Assembly (NCBI RefSeq): GCF_020497125.1
Contig: NC_059093.1
Coordinates: forward strand, 23,062,486-23,126,485
Reading direction: 5' to 3'
Source: Mauremys mutica
Taxonomy: Eukaryota; Chordata; Testudines; Geoemydidae
Length of the DNA: 64,000 nucleotides
Shown in pieces: positions 1 to 11,702 of the stretch. How positions within the stretch are numbered: position 1 is the stretch's first letter; the number at the start of each line of letters is the position of its first letter. A model generated the notes under the pieces. That model made no database searches. It saw only the letters and a program-made list of their open reading frames with translations, and had not been told where the DNA came from. Made by a program: the position numbers and the translations under genes.

Positions 1-3000
1 TCCCTGTGTCCCCCCCGCCGCTCAGCCAGTCCCTCCGCTCCTCCACCCCCTCACTGTGTCCCCCCGCCGCTCGCCCAGTCCCTCCTCTCCTGGCCCCCCG
101 CCCCGTGTCCCCCCCGCCGCTCGCCCAGTCCCTCCTCTCCTCCACCCCCTCCCCATTTCCCCAGCACTGCCGCCCGCCCAGTCCCTCCTCTCCTGCACCC
201 CCTCCCTGTGTCCCCCCCGCCGCTCGCCCAGTCCCTCCTCTCCTGCACCCCCCTCCCCGTGTCCCCCCGCCGCTCGCCCAGTCCCTCCTCTCCTGCACCC
301 CCTCCCCGTGTCCCCCCCGCCGCTCGCCCAGTCCCTCCTCTCCTGCACCCCCTCCCCGTGTCCCCCCGCCGCTCGCCCAGTCAATCCTCTCCTGCACCCC
401 TCCCCGTGTCCCCCCCGTCGCTCGCCCAGTCCCTCCTCTCCTGCACCTCCCTCCCCGTGTCCCCCCACTGCGACTGGCCCAGTCCCGCCTCTCCTGCACC
501 CCCTCCCCGTGTCCCCCCCGCCGCTCGCCCAGTCCCTCCTCTCCTGCACCCCTCCCCGTGTCCCCCCCGCCGCTCGCCCAGTCCCTCCACTCCTGCACCC
601 CCCTCCCCGTGTCCCCCCCGCCGCTCGCCCAGTCCCTCCTCTCCTGCACCCCCTCCCTGTGTCCCCACCACTGCCGCCCGCCCAGTCCCTCCTCTCCTCC
701 GCCCCCTCCCCGTGTCCCCCCCGCCGCTCGCCCAGTCCCTCCTCTCCTGCACCCCCCTCCCTGTGTCCCCCCCGCTGCTCGCCCTGTCCCTCCTCTCCTG
801 CACCCCTCCCTGTGTCCCCCCCGCCGCTCAGCCAGTCCCTCCGCTCCTCCACCCCCTCACTGTGTCCCCCCCGCCGCTCGCCCAGTCCCTCCTCTCCTGC
901 ACCCCCTCCCCGTGTCACCCCCGCCGCTCGCCCAGTCCCTCCTCTCCTGCACCCCCTCCCCGTGTCCCCCCCGCCGCTCGCCCAGTCCCTCCTCTCCTCC
1001 ACCCCCTCCCCATGTCCCCAGCACTGCCGCCCGCCCAGTCCCTCCTCTCCTGCACCCCCTCCCTGTGTGTCCCCCGCCGCTCGCCCAGTCCCTCCTCTCC
1101 TGCACCCCCCCCCCGTGTCCCCCCGCCGCTCGCCCAGTCCCTCCTCTCCTGCACCCCCTCCCGTGTCCCCCCCGCCGCTCGCCCAGTCCCTCCTCTCCTG
1201 CACCCCCCTCCCCGTGTCCCCCCCGCCGCTCGCCCAGTCAATCCTCTCCTGCACCCCTCCCCGTGTCCCCCCCGTCGCTCGCCCAGTCCCTCCACTCCTG
1301 CACCTCCCTCCCCGTGTCCCCCCACTGCCACTGGCCCAGTCCCGCCTCTCCTGCACCCCCTCCCCGTGTCCCCCCCGCCGCTCGCCCAGTCCCTCCTCTC
1401 CTGCACCCCCTCCCCGTGTCCCCCCACGCCGCTCGCCCAGTCCCTCCTCTCCTCCACCCCCTCCCCGTGTCCCCCCCACCGCTCGCCCAATCCCTCCGCT
1501 CCTGCACCCCCTCCCCGTGTCCCCCCCGCCGCTCGCCCAGTCCCTCCTCTCCTGCACCCCCTCCCTGTGTCCCCCCGCTGCTCGCCCAGTCCCTCCTCTC
1601 CTCCACCCGCTCCCCGTGTCCCCCTCGCCGCTCGCCCAGTCCCTCCTCTCCTCCACCCCCCTCCCCGTGTCCCCCCACTGCCGCTGGCCCAGTCCCTCCT
1701 CTCCTGCACCCCCCTCCCCGTGTCCCCCCGCCGCTCGCCCAGTCCCTCCTCTCCTGCACCCCCTCCCCGTGTCCCCCCCGCCGCTCACCCAGTCCCTCCT
1801 CTCCTGCACCCCTCCCCGTGTCCCCCCCGCCGCTCGCCCAGTCCCTCCTCTCCTGCACCCCCTCCCTGTGTCCCCCCCGCCGCTCGCCCAGTCCCTCCTC
1901 TCCTGCACCCCCCTCCCCATGTCCCCCCACTGCCGCTCGCCCAGTCCCTCCACTCCTGCACCCCCCTCCCCGTGTCCCCCCCGCCGCTCGCCCAGTCCCT
2001 CCTCTCCTGCACCCCCTCCCCGTGTCCCCCCCGCCGCTCGCCCAGTCCCTCCACTCCTGCACCCCCCTCCCCGTGTCCCCCCCACCGCTCACCCAGTCCC
2101 TCCTCTCCTGCACCCCCTCCCCGTGTCCCCACCACTTCCGCCCGCCCAGTCCCTCCTCTGCTCCGCCCCCTCCCCGTGTCCCCCCCGCCGCTCGCCCAGT
2201 CCCTCCTCTCCTGCACCCCCCTCCCTGTGTCCCCCCCGCTGCTCGCCCAGTCCCTCCTCTCCTGCACCCCTCCCTGTGTCCCCCCCGCCGCTCGCCCAGT
2301 CCCTCCTCTCCTGCACCCCTCCCTGTGTCCCCCCCGCCGCTCAGCCAGTCCCTCCTCTCCTCCACCCCCTCACTTTGTCCCCACCGCCGCTCGCCCAGTC
2401 CCTCCTCTCCTGCACCCCCTCCCCGTGTCCCCCCCGCCGCTCGCCCAGTCCCTCCTCTCCTGCACCCCCTCCCCGTTTCCCCCCCGCCGCTCGCCCAGTC
2501 CCTCCTCTCCTCCCCCCGCTCCCCATGTCCCCAGCACTGCCGCCCGCCCAGTCCCTCCTCTCCTGCACCCCCTCCAGGTGTCCCCCCCGCCGCTCGCCCA
2601 GTCCCTCCTCTCCTGCACCCCCCTCCCCGTGTCCCCCCGCCGCTCGCCCAGTCCCTCCTCTCCTGCACCCCCTCCCCGTGTCCCCCCCCCGCTCGCCCAG
2701 TCCCTCCTCTCCTGCACCGCTCCCCATGTCCCCCCCGCCGCTCGCCCAGTCCCTCCGCTCCTGCACCCCCTCCCCGTGTCCCCCCCGCCGCTCGCCCAGT
2801 CCCTCCTCTCCTGCACCCCCCTCCCCATGTCCCCCCACTGCCGCTCCCCCAGTCCCTCCACTCTTGCACCCCACTCCCCGTGTCCCCCCCGCCGCTCGCC
2901 CAGTCCCTCCTCTCCTGCACCCCCTCCCCGTGTCCCCCCGGCCGCTCGCCCAGTCCCTCCTCTCCTGCACCCCCTCCCCGTGTCCCCCCCGCCGCTCGCC

Positions 3001-4690
3001 CAGTCCCTCATCTCCTGCATCCCCTCCCCGTGTCCCCCCCGCCGCTCGCCCAGTCCCTCCTCTCCTCCACCCCCTCCCTGTGTCCCCCGGCCGCTCGCCC
3101 AGTCCCTCCTCTCCTGCACCCCCTCCCCGTGTCCCCCCCTCGCTCGCCCAGTCCCTCCTCTCCTGCACCCCCTCCCCGTGTCCCCCCCGCTGCTCGCCCA
3201 GTCCCTCCTCTCCTGCACCCCCTCCCCGTGTCCCCCCTGCCGCTCGCCCAGTCCCTCCTCTCCTGCACCCCCCTCCCCGTGTCCCACCCGCCGCTCGCCC
3301 AGTCCCTCCTCTCCTCCACCCCCTCCCTGTGTCCCCCCCGCCGCTCTCCCAGTCCCTCCTCTCCTCCACCCCCTCCCTGTGTCCCCCGGCCGCTCGCCCA
3401 GTCCCACCTCTCCTGCACGGCCTGGCCGTGTCCCCCCCGCCGCTCGCCCAGTCCCTCCTCTCCTGCACCCCCTCCCTGTGTCCCCCCCGCCGCTCGCCTA
3501 GTCCCTCCTCTCCTGCACCCCCTCCCCGTGTCCCCCCCCGCCGCTCGCCCAGTCCCTCCTCTCCTCCACCCCCTCCCTGTGTCCCCCCGCCGCTCGCCCA
3601 GTCCCTCCTCTCCTGCACCCCCCTCCCTGTGTCCCCCCCCGCCGCTCGCCCAGTCCCTCCTCTCCTGCACACCCTCCCCGTGTCCCCCCCGCCGCTCGCC
3701 CAGTCCCTCCTCTCCTGCACCCCCTCCCCGTGTCCCCCCTCGCCTCTCGCCCGGTCCCTCCTCTCCTGCACCCCCTGCCCGTGTCCCCCCCGCCGCTCGC
3801 CCAGTACCTCCTCTCCTGCACCCCCCTCCCCGTGTCCCCCCCCGCCGCTCGCCCAGTCCCTCCTCTCCGGCACCCTCTCCCCGTGTCCCCCCCGCCGCTC
3901 GCCCAGTCCCTCCTCTCCTACACCCCCTCCCCGTGTCCCCCCGCCGCTCGCCCAGTCCGTCCTCTCCTGCACCCCCTCCCCGTGTCCCGCCCGCCGCTCG
4001 CCCAGTCCCTCCTCTCCTCCCCTCCCTCCCCGTGTCCCCCCCGCCGCTCGCCCAGTCCCTCCTCTCCTCCACCCCCTCCCCATGTCCCCCCCGCCGCTCG
4101 CCCAGTCCCTCCTCTCCTGCACCCCCTCCCCATGTCCCCCCACTGCCGCTCGCCCAGTCCCTCCTCTCCTGCACCCCGTCCCCGTGTCCCCCCCGCCGCT
4201 CGCCGAGACCCTCCTCTCCTACACCCCCCTCCCCGTGTCCCCCCCGCTGCTCGCCCAGTCCCTCCTCTCCTGCACCCCCTCCCCGTGTCCCCCCGCCGCT
4301 CGCCCAGTCCCTCCTCTCCTCCACCCCCTCCCTGTGTCCCCCCCCCCGCTCGCCCAGTCCCTCATCTCCTGCACCCCCTCCCCGTGTCCCCCCCGCCGCT
4401 CGCCCAGTCCCTCCACTCCTGCACCCCCTCCCCGTGTCCCCCCCGCCGCTCGCCCAGTCCCTCCTCTCCTGCACCCCCTCCCCGTGTCCCCACCACTGCC
4501 GCTCACCCAGTCCCTCCTCTCCTGTACCACCCTCCCCATGTACCCTCCGCCGCCACTCGGCCAGTCCGTCCTCTCCAGCCCCCTCCCCGTGTCCCCACTG
4601 CCACTCACCCAGTCCCTCCTCTCCTGAACCCCCTCCCTGTGTCTGTCTCCCCCTCTGCTGCTCACCAGGTCCCTCCTCTCCTCCATCCCG
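1..4690. repeat. C-rich minisatellite, unit about 50 bp
   Basis: A head-to-tail array fills the first 4.7 kb. The unit is about 49-51 bp and contains the landmarks CGCTCGCCCAGTCCCTCC, TCTCCTGCACC and CCGTGTCCCC, giving roughly 90 copies. Variants differ by point changes and 1-bp changes in C runs, for example CACTGCCGC for CCGCCGC. The + strand is almost pure pyrimidine with few stops, so frames of 1000-1500 codons are open by composition. Those translate as monotonous Pro/Ser/Leu repeats with no domain. The opposite strand is G-rich. The array runs off the left edge, so its true length is unknown. Confidence 0.95.
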
Positions 4691-4707
4691 CTCTCTGTGT
4701 GACCAAG

Positions 4708-5205
4708 TGTGATGAAATGGGACTGTTCTTATGTTTTGTCTGAATACTCTTTGGGTGCCTCAGTTTCCCCTTTGTCTGTCTTTAGTGTCTACGTGGAGGG
4801 ATCAGGGTGTGTGATTGTTGCAGAGCCCTAGGGGACCAGTTTGATTCTGTTGCCCAGAGAATGGCCGACACCCTGTCTCCTGGCAACTAATGGCCTGGGC
4901 TCCTTCCCTGCAAGGTGCCACCTGAAGGTGTTGGAGAACAAAGGGATCGGGGACTCCTGGCCGGGGAAAGACACAAGCTGGAGAGTCTGGCTGGGGAAAT
5001 GGACGGAGACCCAGCCCAGGCAGGGCACCGGGCTCCCTGCCCCCCAAGTTGGACCTGGCTGAGGGGTCCTGTTTCCTGTACCTACAAGCTCTGTTTTAGA
5101 CCATGTTTCTGTCATCTAATAAACCTGTTCTACTGGCTGGCTGAGAGTCTCAGAGAATTGCAGGAAGTGGGTTGCAGGGCCATGACTCCCCCACACTCCG
5201 TGACA
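4708..5205 (+). mobile_element. Solo LTR, family A, between minisatellite and PIM gene
   Basis: The element begins TGTGATGAAATGG and ends CTCCGTGACA, so it has the TG...CA ends of an LTR. It is flanked by a direct 5-bp repeat CCAAG (4703-4707 and 5206-5210). An AATAAA poly(A) signal lies near 5117. Related copies occur at about 6675-7170 (reverse) and 32556-32862 (truncated), sharing a GAATACT stretch, a GGCAACTAATGGC stretch and a CTGCAAGG stretch. No internal retroviral sequence adjoins it, so it is read as a solo LTR. The 3' end lies 88 bp upstream of the kinase start codon, in the same orientation. Confidence 0.8.
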
Positions 5206-5293
5206 CCAAGTCACCTGGTACTGGACGCCATGATAGAATTACCAGTGTTTCTCTATTGAAAGGAAAGTCCTGGAGTAAGGGGACAGCGTGGGG
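5206..5293 (+). promoter_or_regulatory. Short 5' flank of the PIM gene
   Basis: Only 88 bp separate the solo LTR from the ATG at 5294, including the CCAAG target duplicate. The stretch is not CpG-rich and shows no clear TATA box or known promoter element. Any transcript must therefore start in this stretch, in the LTR, or beyond it. The role is inferred from position only. Confidence 0.35.
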
Positions 5294-8200
5294 ATGCTGC
5301 TCTCCAAGATCAACTCGCTGACCAACCTGTGCTCCGGGTCCGGTGGGGAGCTGCACCCGGCCAAGCTACAGCCAGGTGAGGCTCAGTTGGGTTCAGTTTG
5401 GTTTGGATGGACTGCAGGGGGGGCTCTGCTGTGGGGGGCCCCGGAGTGGGCCGGAATCAGTTTGGGAGGCGCCCTGTCCTGCTAGGCATTGGAGAGGCTC
5501 ATAGAGGAGTCTGATCCAATTTGGGTTGCAAGGAAGTCTGATCCGGTTTGGGGGAGGGATGTGGGTCTGGTCCAGTTTCGGGGTGTGGGGGGTCGTTCTG
5601 AGGAGGGATGTGGGTCTGCTCCAGTTTGGTTTGGGGAGGGATGTGGGTCTGGTCTGGTATTGGGGCGTGGAGAGTCATTCTGAGGAGGGATGTGGGTCTG
5701 CTCCAGTTTGGCTTGGGGAGGGATGTGGGTATGGTCCGGTTTTGGGGGGTGGGGGTTGTTCTAAGGAGGGATGTGTGTCTGGTCCGGTTTTGGGGGGTGG
5801 GGGGCCATTCTGAGGAGGGATGGGGGTCTGCTCTGGTTTGGCTTGGGGAGGGATGTCGGTCTGGTCCAGTTTTGGGGGGTGGGGGTTGTTCTGAGGAGGG
5901 ATGTGGGTCTGGTCCGGTTTTGGGGGGTGGGGGGTCATTCTGAGGAGGGATGTGGGTCTGCTCTGGTTTGGGGGGGTTAGGAATCATTCTGAGGAGGAAT
6001 GAGGGTCTGGCCTGGTTTGCAGGGTTGGCCCGGCCTTTTGAGGACACAGCTGGGTCTGATCCTGGTGTCTGTGCCCCTCTGCCTGCAGGGAAGGACAAGG
6101 AGCCGCTGGAGAAGCTGTACCAGGTGGGCCCGCTGCTGGGCAGTGGTGGCTTTGGTTCTGTCTACTTGGGCACCCGCCTGTCGGACCGCGCCCAGTGAGT
6201 AGACCCTGGACAGGGACCCCCGCACCCCACCCCTGCAGCCCGCTCTATAGAGCTCAACCTTTGGTGAGAGACCCGTCCCTTACCCCGTTACATCTCCTTT
6301 GCTTTGCCCTGTCATAGCCACCATCTTGCCTCCCCTTCATTGGTCCCTTGTTTGCCTCCCCTCTTTCTGGGGTTGCCTGACCCGATCCTGATTGTCTGGG
6401 TGGTTCTGGTTGTGTCCTAGGTAGCCATCAAGCACGTGTACCGGGACCGGGTTTCTAACTGGGGAGAGCTGGTAAGTGTCTTGGGCAGGGATATCTGCTG
6501 TGGCTCTGCATTGCATGGTCTTGGCTCTGTAGTGAAGGTGTCGTAGGTAGCATGGAGTCCCCGAGCGATGCTCTGGAACTGCTCCCCACAAAGCCAGTCA
6601 GGACTTTGGGGAGCCTCCTCTTCCTCGGAGCAGACTGTCTTTAGGGCAGGAAGCTCACACGTAGCATTCAGCATGTGCCCGTCTGTGCGCTTCCCACAGC
6701 GAGTCCACCCAGTCGGGGTCCTGGGGAATCCAGAGGCTCCTGCACCCCTACTTTGCAGTCAGACGTGACTCTCAGCCAGCCAGTAACACAGAGGTTTATT
6801 TAGATGAGAGGAACACAGACCAAAACAGGTCTTGCCAGTACAGACCACAGGACCCCCTTTAGTTAGGTCCATCTGGGGCCCCAGGGAGGCCACCGTCCCG
6901 CTGGGAGGCCCGAGCCTCCTCGGGGTTCCCCTCCATTTTCCAATCAGCTTCCAAAAACTCTCAAACCCCCTCCAGCCCCTCCTGTCTGGGCTGTCTCTCT
7001 TTCCCGGGCCAGGAGGTCACCTGATCTCTCTGTCTCCTACACCTTTAGCATCCCCTTGCAGGGGGGAAGGGCCTGCCATTAGTTGCCAGGTGACAGAGGG
7101 TCGGCCAGAGCTGAGCCCCCCGCCCCCCAGTATTCAGAGGGAACATTATAACCAGTCCCACCTCGTCACAGTAGCTCTTGACTTCGTGGGTCGATTGCCT
7201 GCCTCTGATGGAGCTCTCCTTTCCCTCTCTGTGAAGCCTTGTGGGAGCAGAGTGCCCATGGAGATCCTGCTCCTGAAGAAAGTGGGCTCAGGCTTCCGGG
7301 GGGTCATTCAGCTCTTGGACTGGTTTGAGAGACCGGACAGCTTCGTCTTGGTTTTGGAGCGACCGGATCCTGTGCAGGACCTGTTTGACTTCATCACGGA
7401 GCGGGGTGCTCTCCCCGAGGAGCAGGCCCGCAGCTTTTTCCGCCAGGTTGTGGAGGCGGTTCAGCACTGTCATAGCTGTGGGGTATTGCACCGGGATATC
7501 AAGGATGAGAACATCCTGGTTGATCTGAACAGCGGGGAACTGAAACTCATAGATTTTGGGTCTGGGGCATTACTCAAGGACACAGCGTACACTGATTTTG
7601 ATGGTGAGTGTCTGTTTCCATCCTCTTCTATTTTATCTGCGTAGGGAGGGAATCCAGGGAAATTCCTCTTTGAAATGAGTTGTTCCCTGCCTGTAAATGT
7701 TCAGTAACTTCCCAGCCAGGGAATGGTTTGTTCCCTCTTTCCCTGCCATTCTCCTTTGCTAAATATATTGTTGTGTGATGTGCAGCTTTGATACCTTTGG
7801 GGTTTTCCTCCCTGCCTTGTATCCAAAAAGCATTTCACAATTGTGTTTGCCCTTCTGTTGGGTGTTAACCGGTGGTAGCTGCCCACGTCATGCAGGGGCT
7901 GGGAGGGGCACATGGCAGAAACCGGGTGTGAACTCACAAGCATCAGTCTCTGGAGTCCCTGTGAGCAATAAGAGGAGAAAGTTGGGCTCTGGTTCCAGTG
8001 ATTTGGTTTTCTCTAGGTCCATGACATCTGTAGCATTTCAGCAGGGGTCTGGCTGGTATTCCACCCTCCAGGGGTGGTGCAAACAGGATCTGCCTCACCT
8101 CCTAGATGGGGAAAGATTGAGTGAAACCTCTCTGCAGCCATGGCTGCTCAGGTGCTGGATCCTAACCTAATCTACCAGCTAGAATGCAGGGGAGGGAAAG

Positions 8201-10978
8201 TCCCCCCCCCCCCGCCCAAGGATAAAGAAGAGGGCTCTTGTGCAGTTTCTTTCTGTGGGGACGGATGGACATCAGTGTGGGGAGGGGATCAAGAGGAGAA
8301 GCTGCTGTCTCCGCCATCTCGCTAAATTATTCATTTCATTGGAAAGTTGCGTTTTGTCACGGGATGAATGTTGTGAAATAGGATCGGTGGGAGATCTGCT
8401 TACAGCTGGCTCCCTTTCCTCTGCTCCCCAAAGGCACCTGAGTCAGATCTTTGGGGAGGGGGGAGCTCCAGACCCAGGGAGGACTGTTTGACCTTGGAGC
8501 AGGGGTGCAGGGATCTGCGTGGGGGACAAATAAGCAGAGCAGCAGGCATTCTTTCTGACCCACTAGAAAGGCATATTCAGGATAGGGCCGTTGACTTTCA
8601 AAAAACCAGATCAGTTTGTTGTGGAGCGTTTGTTTTGCTTCTGCCCTGCCGGATGGGTGCTGCATTTTTTGTTTTTAATGTAACGACAAGGGATGGCTTT
8701 GCCCCTCCCAACCACCCATCTCCTGCAGAATTTCCCAAGCTAGTGGTGCCCCCTGGTGGGACATCAGGTATCTTTTTACAACCCAAAGTTTGTAAACAAC
8801 AGTCACGTGGCCAGAAACCAGACTAGGAGCTCTGACCTCAGTCTCCTCTTCCTGCCAGAAGGGAAGAGATCAGATACAACAAAGGCAAAGGGCGTAAGCC
8901 TCTGCAGATGCCAAAACCAGGGTTCCAAGCATAATTATCACATGCACAACGGTACAAACTAAAACCACTCCCTTGATGTTGTACAACAAACCTTTGTCCC
9001 CAGCTCTGGAGTAGCCAGGCTTTATCCCTGGCTGACTCAACAGTAGTCAGGGCCAGAAAAGGAATAAACTCTTCAAGGTATCTGCCCTTCTTTGGGTTAA
9101 GCAAGGAAACCCTTTTATGTAGAAAGGACTGTACGGTTGTCTGGGGTCCTTGTTGTGCAGTAGACAAGGCCCCAGCACCTCCCCAAATGCTCTGGCTGCA
9201 CTGGGTCACCATGGACTGAAGTATCTGCAAGCTGCCTCTCTCTTTACCTCACTGAGAAATGGTTACATTGACAGAGATGAAGTCAGGATAACGGTGGCCT
9301 TAAGAAACCTGTTACTTATTGTGGCTTGTATTGCAGCTGGAAAACATGGTTGTTTGCACTCCATTTGGTTCTGCTTCGTTTGTAGTCTATGCCCTAGCAC
9401 AGCTGCTAGGGGTTTAAATCCCAATCAAACTGGGCTGAGAGTTAAACAATATTAAGATATTGCAACCTAAATTGGGGGCTGAAGTACCTGATTTGGTCTC
9501 TTGGTCACCCTGATAACACCTGAAAAAATCATTAATAACTGGTTGCTCTGCTTAGGGGAAGAGATGAAAAATTTCTGCTAACCGTGCTCCTCTGATCTCC
9601 TCTACAGGGACCAGAGTGTACAGCCCCCCAGAATGGATCCTCAATCACCAATATCATGCCAGGTCAGCCACAGTCTGGTCTCTGGGGGTCCTGCTCTATG
9701 ACATGGTCTGCGGGAATCTCCCCTTTGAACATGATGAGGAGATTATTAAGGGCCAGGTCTGCTTTCGGCAGAGCGTCTCTACAGGTGAGCACACTCCTTT
9801 GTAGTGTTAGAGTTGGGCGAACAGCTGCTTAGCCTGAATGCCACACTGACAGAGCGATAATATGACAACATAGAGGTGCATTTACCATCACTTCATGCAA
9901 CCAATGAGACATGCAAGGCGTAGTCTGTGATCTAGTGGTCCCTTCATGTCTTAAACTCAATGAGATGTTTCATGCTATTGAATCCCGGGGAAATGCTGGG
10001 GACCCCGCTGTCTTCCCTGCCTCAGACAGCTGCTTCAGAGCTCACTGTTGTCATTCACTTCAGCACTTGACTCTCCTGCCACTCGCTGGGGTCTTTAATG
10101 TGGCTACTGCCGCTGGCTGATGAAGCAGTCTGACAGAAAGTGGAAATGACAAAAGAGCTAGAACCGAGTAGCTCTCCGGTTTCATCATCTCACTGGGGAA
10201 GGGAAAGATGATTTTTGCTATTAGCCTGCGTATGAATGGCGGGGGACGATGGCCTGCTCATGGACTTGCACTGCTAATTTGCTCCCTTGTGTATTTTTGG
10301 AGTCTCCATCCAAAGATGGGACCTGGTTCACCTATGTACAAGGGTGGGGGAAGTAACTAAGAAACCACATCTAGGGCAGGTCTACACTCTGGCCGGAATC
10401 GATGCTGTGAGATCGAGCTGGGGGGGGGGTTGATTTATTGTGTGTAGTCTAGACGTGATAAATTGACCCCTGAGCGCTCTCCCATCGACTCCTGTACTCC
10501 AGCGCCACGAGAGGCGCAGGCGGAGTCGATGGGGGGATGGCAGCTGTCGACTCGCCGTCATGAAGACGCCGCGGTGAGTCGATCTAAGTACGTCGACTTC
10601 AGCTACGCTTCTCGTAGCCGCAGTTGCGTATCCTAGATCAATTCCCCCCGCCTCCCCTAGTGGAGACCAGGGCCTAGCCACAGCCATGGTCATATGTCCT
10701 GTGAAGCAAGAAAGGCAGATCCCAAAGCAGACTTGCAGGTGGTAAAAGAGGGAGGCTTGTAGGCTTCCCAGACATTACTCAGCAGCACATTCTCACTGAC
10801 TGCTTGTTTTCTCTCCCCAGAGTGCCAGCACCTCATTGAATGGTGTCTGGACTTGAGGCCCTCCGACAGGCCATCCTTTGAAGACCTTCTAAATCATTCA
10901 TGGATGCAAGACGTCCCTTTGCCACAGAAAACAGCAGAGATGCACCAGCACAATCTAATTCAGGAGTCTGGCGAATAG
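5294..10978 (+). CDS. PIM1: PIM-family serine/threonine kinase, PIM1-like, six exons
   Basis: Exons: 5294-5375, 6089-6195, 6421-6471, 7237-7603, 9608-9784, 10821-10978 (stop TAG). This is 313 codons, the length of PIM1. PIM kinases are constitutively active cytosolic and nuclear serine/threonine kinases that promote survival and growth. Visible motifs: N-terminal MLLSKINSL, glycine loop [12 protein letters not shown] lysine at the start of exon 3, the PIM-type proline hinge ERPDP, catalytic loop [11 protein letters not shown], and PPEW. The C-terminus has WMQDV. Exon phases agree at every junction except exon 2/3, where the donor has lost a G (see 6190-6200). Introns are loaded with repeats. 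By eye the protein is nearest PIM1; a PIM2- or PIM3-type paralogue or a damaged copy is possible. Confidence 0.85.
5515..6005. repeat. G-rich minisatellite in PIM intron 1
   Basis: Tandem degenerate units built on GGAGGGATGTGGGTCTGGTC followed by a G/T run. Two half-units alternate, giving a higher-order spacing near 80-130 bp between GTCATTCTGAGGAGG landmarks. Small open frames on both strands here are translations of the repeat and lack any domain. Confidence 0.85.
6190..6200 (+). other. PIM1: Exon 2 donor of PIM gene with a missing G
   Basis: Exon 2 reads ...CGC GCC CAG and is followed directly by TGAGTA. The expected consensus would be CAG|GTGAGT, so one G is absent. Using the only GT present (CA|GTGAGT) shifts the frame and, joined to exon 3 at 6421, creates an immediate TAG. 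Exon 3 itself starts in phase 0 with GTA GCC ATC AAG, the conserved VAIK. Sequencing or assembly error, a real inactivating mutation, or an unusual splice are all compatible. Confidence 0.75.
6675..7170 (-). mobile_element. LTR copy, family A, in PIM intron 3
   Basis: Reverse complement of the 4708-5205 element: the right end (CCTCGTCACA at 7161-7170) is the reverse of its 5' end, and CTCAGCCAGCCAG near 6772 matches its 3' part. The left edge is uncertain by some tens of bases and I found no clean target duplication. It ends 66 bp before exon 4. Confidence 0.65.
7604..9607 (+). other. PIM intron 4, no further gene recognised
   Basis: A 2-kb intron with a good donor (ATG|GTGAGTG) and acceptor (CTCTACAG). 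It has a C run near 8203-8213. I recognise no exon or named transposon in it; the open frames are short and lack motifs. Confidence 0.5.
10377..10676. mobile_element. MITE-like DNA element in PIM intron 5
   Basis: The left end GGGCAGGTCTACAC and the inverted right end GGTCTCCAC resemble each other, with CTA on both sides as a possible 3-bp duplication. The interior is rich in TCGA, GTCGAC and CGATC motifs, as in a common turtle non-autonomous DNA element of similar length. The family assignment is from memory of such repeats. Confidence 0.55.
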
Positions 10979-11126
10979 CAGTTCCTCTCATCCACTGGGT
11001 GTAAAAGAGAAAACTCTTGCCAGTGGCTGCCTGCCTGTTACATGGGAACATTCATATCTCATTCCAGAGGCCAGCTAACTGGCGAATCTTCTCAGAGGCT
11101 GGAGGTTAGGCCCTGCCTTACCTGAT
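10979..11126 (+). other. PIM1: PIM 3' flank, probable start of 3' UTR
   Basis: Sequence after the TAG stop is ordinary unique DNA up to a hAT element at 11135. No AATAAA is seen before that insertion. If the transcript continues, its 3' UTR would run through the element. A TATATAAAAATG stretch near 11780 is not a standard poly(A) signal. Confidence 0.35.
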
Positions 11127-11134
11127 GTCTTGCC

Positions 11135-11694
11135 CAGGGGGGCTCTGGGCCCCAGCACGACAAGCACGTACTTGGGGCAGCAAGCCACAGGGGGCGCTCT
11201 GCCGGCGCTGCGAGGGGGGCAGGCAGGCTGCCTTCGGCAGCTTGCCTGCGGAGGGTCCGCTGGTCCCGCGGCTTTGGAGGACGTCCCGCAGGCGCGCCTG
11301 CGGAGGGTCCTCTGGTCCCGCAGCTTTGGAGGACCTCCCGCAGGCGCACCTGCGGAGGGTCCGCTGGTCCCGCGGCTTTGGAGGACCTCCCTCAGGCACG
11401 CCTGCGGAGGGTCCGCTGGTCCCGCAGCTTTGGAGGACGTCCCGCAGGCGTGCCTGCGGAGGGTCTGCTGGTCCCGCGGCTTTGGAGGACCTCCCGCAGG
11501 CGCGCCTGCGGAGGGTCCGCTGGTCCCGCGGCTTTGGAGGACCTCCCTCAGGCACGCCTGCGGAGGGTCCGCTGGTCCGGCGGCCTGCGGGAGGTCCACC
11601 GAACCTGCGGGACCAGCGGACCCTCCACAGGCAAACCGCCAGAGGCAACCTGCCTGCCATGCTTGGAGCAGCAAAATCTGTAGAGCCGCCCCTG
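11135..11694. mobile_element. hAT MITE carrying a 52-bp minisatellite
   Basis: Flanked by a perfect 8-bp duplication GTCTTGCC (11127-11134 and 11695-11702). Terminal inverted repeats are CAGGGGGGCTCT on the left and AGAGCCGCCCCTG on the right. The interior from about 11240 to 11640 is about seven copies of a 52-bp unit with CCTGCGGAGGGTCC and GCTTTGGAGGAC. An 8-bp duplication with CAGGGG-type ends is the hAT signature. Open frames inside are repeat translations. Confidence 0.85.
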
Positions 11695-11702
11695 GTCTTG
11701 CC

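Noticed and set aside
1..4690. CRISPR array
   Set aside because: Units are contiguous with no unique spacers, and the DNA is vertebrate.
6..4743. Open frames of up to 1568 codons (Pro/Ser/Leu-rich on +, Gly/Arg-rich on -)
   Set aside because: They are translations of the 50-bp minisatellite, open in several frames on both strands, with no domain and no splice or start signals.
5499..6098. 199-codon Pro-rich frame on - strand in PIM intron 1
   Set aside because: Repeat translation overlapping exon 2 on the other strand.
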